Source: Acidimicrobiales bacterium
GTDB lineage: Bacteria; Actinomycetota; Acidimicrobiia; Acidimicrobiales; SZUA-35
NCBI GenBank assembly: GCA_020630195.1
Contig: JAHDBV010000018.1
Span: 1 to 64,000, forward strand
DNA: 64,000 nucleotides
Reading direction: 5' to 3'
The notes below the pieces were generated by a model. It worked only from the letters and a program-made list of their open reading frames with translations, had not been told where the DNA came from and made no database searches. The position numbers and the translations under genes are program-made. Shown here piece after piece: positions 8,356-14,905 of the stretch (the stretch's first letter is position 1; every line of letters starts with the position of its first letter).

Positions 8356-9276
8356 GTGCGTGATGCGGCGATGACGATCGAGGTTCCCGGCGGCACGGTC
8401 GAGTCGTGGTCGACCGGAGACGGGCCGGGCACACCGCTGCTCCTCCTCCACGGGGGCCCGGGTGGCTCGTCGGCCGGCCTCATGCTCTTCGAGCGGCTCG
8501 CCGACGACCGACGTGTGGTGCGCTGGGATCAGCTCGGCTCGCCGTCGTCGTCCTGGTCGGGCGACGCCCGCGACCTCTGGACGCTGGATCGCTTCTGCGA
8601 CGAGGTCGACGCGGTCCGTGCCGCACACGACCTCGATCGGGTCGTGCTGCTCGGGCACTCGTGGGGCGGCTGGTTGTCGATCGACTACGCGAGTCGGGCC
8701 TTCGGTGCCGACGGCGCCAGCTCGGACGGTGCGGGTCTCGATGGCCTGGTGCTCGCCGACACGACGGCCTCGTTCGCCTCGTTCGAGGCCTCGATCCGAA
8801 GGCGAGTCGCGACGCTCAGCCCCGGGTCGCGGGCGGCGGTCGCCGATGCGGATCGTCGAGCGGTCGAGGGAGCGGGCGGGGTGTACGACGACGAGGACTA
8901 CCGCGACGCCGCACTCGAGTTCTACGGACGCTTCGTCGTCGGCCGGGTGCCGGACCCCGACGCACCGGCCACGGTGTTCGACCGTCAGCGGGCCACCGAG
9001 GTGTTCCGCCACATGCAGGGTGAGGACGAGCTGCACACGAACGGGTCGCTCCGCACCTGGGACCGTCGGGCGTCCCTCGGTGCGATCGGCGTGCCCGCCC
9101 TGGTCTATGGCGGCGCCGATGACCACATGGACCCCGAGTGTGTCGCCGAGACGGTGCTCGGGTTGGCGGATGCGACGCCGAAGGTGTTCCGGGCCAGTTC
9201 CCACTGCCCCCACCTCGAGGAGCCCGAGGCCGTGCTCACGGTCGTGCGGGCGTGGCTGGACGAACGCGGGCTCTGA
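8356..9276 (+). CDS. Proline-iminopeptidase-like alpha/beta hydrolase
   Basis: A 306-residue peptidase-S33-type hydrolase. HGGPGGSS is the oxyanion-hole motif typical of proline iminopeptidases, followed by DQLGS and the nucleophile elbow GHSWGG (Ser). The acid appears to be the Asp in YGGADDHMDPE, and the C-terminal ASSHCPHLEEPE carries the His. GTG 8356 is chosen because a CAGGAT -10-like element lies six bases upstream; ATG 8371 is an alternative. It may cleave N-terminal residues, amides or lactones. It is divergent from the monooxygenase operon and convergent with the CIA30-type lipoprotein gene. Confidence 0.82.
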   Translation: MRDAAMTIEVPGGTVESWSTGDGPGTPLLLLHGGPGGSSAGLMLFERLADDRRVVRWDQLGSPSSSWSGDARDLWTLDRFCDEVDAVRAAHDLDRVVLLGHSWGGWLSIDYASRAFGADGASSDGAGLDGLVLADTTASFASFEASIRRRVATLSPGSRAAVADADRRAVEGAGGVYDDEDYRDAALEFYGRFVVGRVPDPDAPATVFDRQRATEVFRHMQGEDELHTNGSLRTWDRRASLGAIGVPALVYGGADDHMDPECVAETVLGLADATPKVFRASSHCPHLEEPEAVLTVVRAWLDERGL

Positions 9277-9283
9277 GCTCCGA

Positions 9284-9299
9284 CGGCGCGGCGGCGCCG
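9284..9299. terminator. Putative bidirectional terminator hairpin
   Basis: CGGCGC, a four-base GGCG loop, and GCGCCG lie in the 24-base gap between convergent genes ending at 9276 and 9301. A six-base GC-only stem without a U-tract could serve both directions. Confidence 0.45.
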
Positions 9300-9300
9300 G

Positions 9301-10020
9301 TCAGCGGCAGCGTTCGATCGAGGTGATCGTGGCGGCGAACTCGCCGTCGACACCGTCGGCGATCATGACACCGATCCAGTCGATGGCGGCCGTGACGAGG
9401 GCCGTGTCGTCGACGTCGCGGCCGAAGACACCCGGTCGCATGTCGGCGAAGGCCACCTCGACCACGGTCGGGCCCGGCCCGAGGGTGATCTCGGCCCGGT
9501 GTGTCACCCGGCTGTTGCGACCCTCGGCCGAGTCGCGGGCGCGGAACTGGTAGGTGCGCCCGTCGCCCACCGCGGTGATCCGCACGCCCGACCAGCCGTC
9601 GAGGTCGCCGGGATCGACGCCTCGCCGGATCGACGAGAAGCCGCCCCCGTCGGTGTTCACCGACCCGGTGAAGCGGAGCTCTCCGTTCTCGATGAGGAGA
9701 CCGCCGAGCGATCGGCCGCCCATGACGTCGTCGTTGACGACGAACCAGCGTCCGATCTCGGTGTCGTCGATGGTGATCCAGGCCGAGCAGGGGTCGGGCT
9801 CGGTCGTCGTGGTGCTCGTCGTCGACGACTCGATCGACTCGGGCTCGGTGCTGCTCGGGATCCCATCGGTCGGAGCGGGCGCGTCGGTCGCCGAGGTCGC
9901 GGTGGTCGAGGTCGGTTCGGTCGTCACGGCATCCGACTCCTCGTTCGACGGTGCGGCCGCAGCACTGGAGCACGACATGGCCACGAGGGCGACGGCGGCG
10001 ACGATCCAGAGGCGGGACAC
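9301..10020 (-). CDS. Lipoprotein with CIA30-like carbohydrate-binding fold
   Basis: A 239-residue protein. Residues 1-17 are a short signal with a non-ideal lipobox AMSC (Cys17). A Ser/Thr/Glu linker spans roughly 18-80. The domain then shows WFVVNDDVMGGRSLGG, RFTGSVNTDGGGFSSIR and WSGVRITAVGDG, the signature of the CIA30 (complex I intermediate-associated protein 30) galactose-binding-like fold. Bacterial members are exported proteins of unknown role and are not complex I factors. The GTG start at 10020 falls inside a perfect 13-bp hairpin (10008-10040), so translation may depend on opening that structure. Confidence 0.8.
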   Translation of the reverse strand: MSRLWIVAAVALVAMSCSSAAAAPSNEESDAVTTEPTSTTATSATDAPAPTDGIPSSTEPESIESSTTSTTTTEPDPCSAWITIDDTEIGRWFVVNDDVMGGRSLGGLLIENGELRFTGSVNTDGGGFSSIRRGVDPGDLDGWSGVRITAVGDGRTYQFRARDSAEGRNSRVTHRAEITLGPGPTVVEVAFADMRPGVFGRDVDDTALVTAAIDWIGVMIADGVDGEFAATITSIERCR

Positions 10021-10040
10021 CCCGAGAGTGTCCCGCCTCT
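10008..10040 (-). terminator. Perfect 13-bp hairpin between acyl-CoA ligase and CIA30 gene
   Basis: AGAGGCGGGACAC pairs perfectly with GTGTCCCGCCTCT around a 7-base loop. It begins 43 bases after the stop codon of the upstream acyl-CoA ligase (10084) and, on the minus strand, its 3' arm contains the GTG start of the lipoprotein gene (10020). It may be an intrinsic terminator lacking a U-tract, a start-codon-masking structure, or both. Confidence 0.55.
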
Positions 10041-10083
10041 TCGCGTCGATCGTCGGATCGGGTGGACCGTGGTCCGGCGCGGC

Positions 10084-11658
10084 CTAGTTGACCGAACGCT
10101 CCCGGCCCTCCCAATAGGGAGCACGAAGGTCCTTCTTCAGGACCTTGCCGGTGGGGTTGCGGGGGAGTTCGGCCACGAAATCGACCGACTTCGGTGTCTT
10201 GAAGCCGGCGAGTCGCTCCCGGGCGTAGGCGAGGATGTCGTCGGCGTCGGGCTCCGAGTCGGCGACGGCGACCACGATCGCCTTGCCGACCTCACCCCAC
10301 TTCTCGTCGGGCACACCGATCACGGCGACGTCCTGGATGTCGGGGTGGCTCATCATCGCGTTCTCGACCTCGGCCGGGTACACGTTCTCGCCGCCGGACA
10401 CGATCATGTCCTTCACGCGGTCGTGGATGTAGAGGTAGCCGTCGGCATCGAGGTAGCCGGCGTCGCCGGTGCGGAACCAGCCGTCGTCGTCGATCGCCGC
10501 CGCTGTCGCCTCGGGGCGCTTCCAGTAACCGACCATCACCTGGCGTGACCGGATGAGGATCTCACCCACGTCGCCGACTTCCGCGACGTCCGCGCCGTCG
10601 TCCCCGACGATGCGGACCTCGACACCCGGACCGGCGACACCACACGAGCGGAGGCGGTGCAGGTTCGGACCGTCGATGTCGTGGTCCTCGGGCGGCAGGT
10701 TGAAGATGGCGCCGGTGGTCTCGGTGAGCCCGTAGGCCTGCCAGAACTTGCAGCCGAAGAGTGCGACCGACTGTTTGAGGATGTCCTCGGTGATCGGTGA
10801 GGCGCCGTAGGCGACGATCTCCATCGACGACAGCATCGAGGGGTCGAGGTCGGGGGTGAACAGCATGAAGGCGAGCACCGCGGGCACGAGGAAGGCGTGG
10901 GTGATCCGGTGCTTCTGGATGAGCGCGGCGAGTGCCATCGGGTCGAGGTCCCGCATGATCACCGTCGTGCAGCCGTAGTACATGCCGGCGGTGGCCCAGC
11001 CGCCGCCGCCGATGTGGAACAGCGGCATCGCGGCGAGGTTGACCGTGTCGGCGTCGAACTCCCAGATGTCCTGGGCCAGCGGGAGCAGCCCCAGGAAGTT
11101 GTCGTTCGAGATCATCACGCCCTTCGGATGCCCCGTGGTCCCCGAGGAGTAGAGCTGGAAGGCGACGTCGGCGACCTCGGTCGGCGTGCCGGGGTCGATC
11201 GGCTCGTGGGCCATGATCCAGGCGTCGTAGTCGAGGTGGGTGGCGTGGCCGCCGATGACGGCCGTGGTCGTGACCTTGCCGAGGTTGCCGTGGATCCCGT
11301 CGATCAGTTCGGCGAACTCGCCACCGGCCACGAGCACCGTGGCGTCGGTGTCGTCGATGATGAACTCGACCTCGGGTCCGGCGAGGCGCCAGTTGGGATC
11401 GACGCACACGGCGTTGAGCATGGCGGCGCCGTAGAACACCTCGAAGTGCTCGATGCAGTTCTTGTCGAAGAACACGACCCGATCGGCGGCGCCGACGCCG
11501 GCGGCGGCGAGGGCCTGAGCGGCCCGGCTGGACCGATCGAGCAGTTCGGCCCACGTCATCTGCCGCTCACCGTCGATGAGGGCGATCCGATCCGGCGTCT
11601 CGACGCCGTAGAGCCGGACGATGTCGGCCATGTTCTGGATGCTGGTGAAGTCGGGCAC
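10084..11658 (-). CDS. AMP-dependent acyl-CoA synthetase (FadD-like)
   Basis: A 524-residue ANL ligase. Motifs are LYSSGTTGHPKGV (P-loop), YGLTETTG, DGWFRTGDAGYLDADGYLYIHDRVKDMIVSGGENVYPAEVE, and the catalytic lysine region NPTGKVLKKDLR near the C-terminus. The GTG at 11658 is preceded closely by AGGAGG (about four bases); ATG 11631 is an in-frame alternative. A TACGGT element at 11691 gives a likely promoter. It resembles actinobacterial long-chain and steroid acyl-CoA ligases more than acetyl-CoA synthetase. It is the second ANL ligase in the window and not a close copy of the one at 2726. Confidence 0.9.
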   Translation of the reverse strand: MPDFTSIQNMADIVRLYGVETPDRIALIDGERQMTWAELLDRSSRAAQALAAAGVGAADRVVFFDKNCIEHFEVFYGAAMLNAVCVDPNWRLAGPEVEFIIDDTDATVLVAGGEFAELIDGIHGNLGKVTTTAVIGGHATHLDYDAWIMAHEPIDPGTPTEVADVAFQLYSSGTTGHPKGVMISNDNFLGLLPLAQDIWEFDADTVNLAAMPLFHIGGGGWATAGMYYGCTTVIMRDLDPMALAALIQKHRITHAFLVPAVLAFMLFTPDLDPSMLSSMEIVAYGASPITEDILKQSVALFGCKFWQAYGLTETTGAIFNLPPEDHDIDGPNLHRLRSCGVAGPGVEVRIVGDDGADVAEVGDVGEILIRSRQVMVGYWKRPEATAAAIDDDGWFRTGDAGYLDADGYLYIHDRVKDMIVSGGENVYPAEVENAMMSHPDIQDVAVIGVPDEKWGEVGKAIVVAVADSEPDADDILAYARERLAGFKTPKSVDFVAELPRNPTGKVLKKDLRAPYWEGRERSVN

Positions 11659-11690
11659 GGCGCCTCCTGCCGTCGGAACTGGGTGGACCG

Positions 11691-11696
11691 ACCGTA
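11691..11696 (-). promoter_or_regulatory. Putative -10 element (TACGGT) for the acyl-CoA ligase
   Basis: TACGGT on the minus strand lies 32 bases before the GTG at 11658, which leaves room for a leader of about 25 bases containing the AGGAGG ribosome binding site. It sits in the 74-base gap after cobQ. Confidence 0.3.
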
Positions 11697-11732
11697 GTGC
11701 TGTGCCGCCTGTCACGTCCTGTTGCGGAGGGT

Positions 11733-13157
11733 TCAGGTCTCGGTGCGTGCGAGCAGGGCGCCGAGGTCGAGATGGGTCTCGACGGCGTCGGCGAGCGCCT
11801 CGAAGGTCTCCTCGAGCACGTCGGCCGGACGGACACCGGTGAGTCCCTCGAGCACGTCGGGCGACTCGAACAGGCCGTGCGCCGTCGTCGCCAGGACGTT
11901 GCCGGCGGCCCACACCAGCGGGGCCGTCGCCACCGCGGCACCATCGATCCGGCCGTTGCGGATCTCGTAGCCGCCGGCGCGCCGGCCGGTGAGGCCCGCC
12001 CACGGGGCGGGCAGTGCGCCGAACTCGACGTCGGTCCGCTCGGTGAGCTTCTCGGTGGCCATCGTGGTCGTGAGATCGAGCAGGCCGAGGCCCGGCACCG
12101 TCGTCGGTCCATCGGCGGCGGCCGGGCCCTCGATCCCGTCGGGATCGTGCACGGCGTGGCCGAGCAGCATCGCACCACCGCAGACGCCCAGCACGCGGGC
12201 CCCTCGGGCGGCGGCGTGGCGGACGGCGTCATCGAGTCCGGTCTCGCGGAGCCACGCGGCGTCGGCGGCCACGTGCTTCGAGCCCGGCAGCACGACCAGG
12301 TCGGCGCCGTCGAGGTCGGCCGGGGCGGTGGCCCAACGAACCCGGGCGGCGTGGGGGAGCAGGTGCCACTCGTCGAGGTTGGAGCCGAACGGCCACCGCA
12401 CGATGGCGGCCGTCGGCGCGTTCGCCGGGGCCGTCGCCCGGAGGGTCGCCCCCTCCTCGTCGGGAAGCTGGTGGCGGATCATGGGCAACACGCCGAGATC
12501 GGCCATGCCGGTGCGGCGGGTCACGAACTCCGGTGCCGGGGTGAGCAGCGAGGCGTCGCCCCGGAACTTGTTGAGCACGAACCCCGCGAGCCGTCGCTGC
12601 GTGGTCACGGGTGCGAGGTCGTGGGTGCCGACGAGGTGGGCGAAGGCACCGCCCCGATCGATGTCGGCGACGAGGACCGCGACCGCGTCGACATGGGCCG
12701 TCATCCGGTTGTTGACGTAGTCGGGCAGGTTGATCTCGGCGGGTGAGCCCGCGCCTTCCATGACGACCAACTCGTGCTCGCCGACGATGCGGTCGGCGCC
12801 GTTCGCCATCGCCGTCCACAGGTGCGGCCCACGCTCGATCCACGGCATCGACGACAGGTCGTGACGGGCCCGGCCGTCGACCACGACCTGGCTGCGGGTG
12901 TCGGCCTCGGGCTTGAGCAACACCGGATTCATCTCGACGGTGGGTGTCAGGTTCGCGGCCCCGGCCTGCAGCCACTGCGCCACACCGATCTCCCCGCCGT
13001 CGACCACGCGTGCGTTGTTCGACATGTTCTGCGCCTTGAACGGCGCCACGTCGATCCCGCGTCGATGGAAGGCCCGACACAGCGCCGTGACGATCAGGCT
13101 CTTGCCCGCGTCGGAGGTGCAGCCGAGCACCATGATCGGCCGTCGGTGGGACGTCAC
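11733..13157 (-). CDS. cobQ: Cobyric acid synthase
   Basis: A 474-residue glutamine-dependent amidase that converts adenosylcobyrinic acid a,c-diamide to adenosylcobyric acid in B12 synthesis. The N-terminal half is the P-loop dethiobiotin-synthetase-like domain with VLGCTSDAGKSLIVTALCRAF, FKAQNMSNNA and GAGSPAEINL. The C-terminal half is the glutaminase domain with nucleophile Cys in LGVCGGAMLLG and the His in TTAHGLFE. GTG 13157 overlaps the upstream CoA-transferase stop by 4 bases, so the two are coupled. No other cobalamin gene is nearby, which is unusual. The context of CoA-thioester genes suggests supply for B12-dependent mutases, but that is inference. Confidence 0.93.
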   Translation of the reverse strand: MTSHRRPIMVLGCTSDAGKSLIVTALCRAFHRRGIDVAPFKAQNMSNNARVVDGGEIGVAQWLQAGAANLTPTVEMNPVLLKPEADTRSQVVVDGRARHDLSSMPWIERGPHLWTAMANGADRIVGEHELVVMEGAGSPAEINLPDYVNNRMTAHVDAVAVLVADIDRGGAFAHLVGTHDLAPVTTQRRLAGFVLNKFRGDASLLTPAPEFVTRRTGMADLGVLPMIRHQLPDEEGATLRATAPANAPTAAIVRWPFGSNLDEWHLLPHAARVRWATAPADLDGADLVVLPGSKHVAADAAWLRETGLDDAVRHAAARGARVLGVCGGAMLLGHAVHDPDGIEGPAAADGPTTVPGLGLLDLTTTMATEKLTERTDVEFGALPAPWAGLTGRRAGGYEIRNGRIDGAAVATAPLVWAAGNVLATTAHGLFESPDVLEGLTGVRPADVLEETFEALADAVETHLDLGALLARTET

Positions 13158-14344
13158 GAGAACTCGGCCCGGATGGCCGCCCCCTGGGCGTCGATCGCCG
13201 GCACGGATCGGGTCGCCTCGACGGTGCCGAGTCCGTCGACGTGGCGGACCGGATGGGCCGGGAGCGAGACGATCTCGCCGTGGGACGACCGGACCGACCG
13301 CCGACGCAGCGCCGCGTGTGTGGCCAGGTCGTCGAGTGAGCTGACGTTGCCGAACGCGATCGAGGCAGCCGAGAGACGGGCCTGGAACGTCGGGCGGTCG
13401 AGCCGGCCGATGATCTCGGCCAGCGTGGCGTCCAACGCCGCGCGTGCGTCGACCCGTCGGTCGTTGTCGCCGAAGCGCGGGTCCGTGGCGAGTTCGGACC
13501 GCTCGAGCACATCGCCACACAGACGGACCCACTCCCGCTCGTTCTGGATCGAGATGAGCGTGAGGTGGCCGTCACTCGTCTCGAACGCGCCGTAGGGGGC
13601 GATCGACGGGTGCCGGAGCCCGACCCGGGTGGGAGGTGTGCCGGCGGCGTGGTGGGCGAACGGCACGGTCATCCACTCGGCGGCGACGTCGAACAGCGAC
13701 ACGGCGAGGCCGCGACCCCGGCCGGTGATCGACCGCTCGACCAGCGCCTCGAGGATCGCGGCGTGGGCGGTCACGCCGGTGCCGATGTCGCACACCGAGA
13801 CCCCGATCCGCCCCAGTTCGCCGGGTGGTCCCGAGACGGCGACGAGGCCGCTCTCGGCCTGGACGAGCAGGTCGTAGGCCTTCTTGTCCCGCACGGCGTC
13901 GTCGTCGCCGTAGCCGGAGATGTCGCAGGTGATCAGCCGCGGATGAGCCGCCCGGAGCTCGGCCGGATCGAAACCGGCCCGGGCCGCCGCACCCGGAGCC
14001 AGGTTCTGCACGAAGACGTCGGCCGACGCCAGGATCCGGTGGACGAGTGCGGCGTCGCCCGGGTCCTTGAGGTCGGCGGCGAGGGACTCCTTGCCGTGGT
14101 TCGCCCAGGCGAAGTACGACGAGTCGCCGCCCGCGGCGGTGTCGTAGCCACGGGCGAAGTCGCCGTCCGCCCGCTCGATCTTGATGACCCGGGCGCCCGC
14201 GTCGGCGAGGCGGGCGGTGGCCAGTGGGGCCGCCACGGCCTGCTCGACGGCGACGACGAGGAGCCCGTCGAGGGGGCGGCGGCTGGTGTGTTCGGTCTCG
14301 TCCACCGGGGCATCGTGGTGCGCCGGCGCTCCGGGAGCCAGCAC
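13154..14344 (-). CDS. Class III CoA-transferase (CaiB/BaiF family)
   Basis: A 396-residue CoA-transferase moving CoA between acyl-CoA and a free acid. PLDGLLVVAVEQAVAAPLATARLADAGARVIKIER is the family's opening. The catalytic Asp lies in KKAYDLLVQAESGL, and NHGKESLAADLKDP and HPSIAPYGAF are further hallmarks. GTG 14344 lies one base past the Bcp stop; GTG 14305 (MDETEHTSRRPLDG) is an equally possible start. Operon order on the minus strand is bcp, this gene, cobQ. The donor and acceptor are unknown; homologues act on carnitine, bile acids, formate/oxalate or 2-methylacyl-CoA. Confidence 0.88.
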   Translation of the reverse strand: MLAPGAPAHHDAPVDETEHTSRRPLDGLLVVAVEQAVAAPLATARLADAGARVIKIERADGDFARGYDTAAGGDSSYFAWANHGKESLAADLKDPGDAALVHRILASADVFVQNLAPGAAARAGFDPAELRAAHPRLITCDISGYGDDDAVRDKKAYDLLVQAESGLVAVSGPPGELGRIGVSVCDIGTGVTAHAAILEALVERSITGRGRGLAVSLFDVAAEWMTVPFAHHAAGTPPTRVGLRHPSIAPYGAFETSDGHLTLISIQNEREWVRLCGDVLERSELATDPRFGDNDRRVDARAALDATLAEIIGRLDRPTFQARLSAASIAFGNVSSLDDLATHAALRRRSVRSSHGEIVSLPAHPVRHVDGLGTVEATRSVPAIDAQGAAIRAEFS

Positions 14345-14345
14345 C

Positions 14346-14816
14346 TCAGCCGAGCTTCGACAGGATCTCGTTGGTGTGGTCCTTCGTCCTGGGGCGCTTG
14401 AACACGTGCTGGATCACGCCGTCGGGACCGATGAGGAACGTGGTCCGCTGCAGACCGTCGTAGACCTTCCCGTAGTTCTTCTTCTCTCCCCACACGCCGT
14501 AGGCCTCGATGATGGTGCGATCGGGGTCGGCCACGAGGGCGAACGGAAGCTCGTGCTTCTCGGCGAAGCGGGCGTGGCTGGCGTCGTCGTCGGGCGAGAC
14601 CCCGATGACCGTGATGCCGTGCTCGGCGAGTTCGCCGAGGCCGTCTCGCAGGTTGCAGGCCTGCGCCGTGCAGCCGGGTGTGGCGTCCTTCGGGTAGAAG
14701 TACAACGCCACGCGCCCACCACGGAGCGACGAGAGTGTCAGCTCGTCACCGGCGGTGGTGGTCACGGTGAAATCCGGCGCCTCGGCGCCGGTCTCGAGTG
14801 GTCGGGGAGCGGGCAT
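14346..14816 (-). CDS. bcp: Thioredoxin-dependent thiol peroxidase (peroxiredoxin Q)
   Basis: A 156-residue peroxiredoxin of the BCP/PrxQ type, reducing hydrogen peroxide and organic or lipid hydroperoxides with thioredoxin. ATPGCTAQACNLRD contains the peroxidatic Cys and, five residues later, the resolving Cys typical of PrxQ. FTVTTTAGDELTLSSLRG and VALYFYPKD match the thioredoxin-fold start. ATG 14816 has GGAGG eight bases upstream. It leads an operon with the CoA-transferase and cobQ and is divergent from the hydrolase-TPR/cyclase operon. A lipoxygenase-like gene lies about 8 kb away, so lipid-peroxide detoxification is a plausible physiological link. Confidence 0.93.
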   Translation of the reverse strand: MPAPRPLETGAEAPDFTVTTTAGDELTLSSLRGGRVALYFYPKDATPGCTAQACNLRDGLGELAEHGITVIGVSPDDDASHARFAEKHELPFALVADPDRTIIEAYGVWGEKKNYGKVYDGLQRTTFLIGPDGVIQHVFKRPRTKDHTNEILSKLG

Positions 14817-14905
14817 GGTGGCGACCTCCGGGTTGGGGACGCGTACCCCGGGAAATCGGGGTCGGCGTGGCGGTGTTCCGCGTCGTGGTCTGCCAGTCTG
14901 GCGGG

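Noticed and set aside
6631-9213. Long minus-strand frame read as an 860-residue monooxygenase fusion
   Set aside because: The residues before the ATG at 8271 are antisense to the hydrolase at 8356 and show no domain. A ribosome site precedes 8271.
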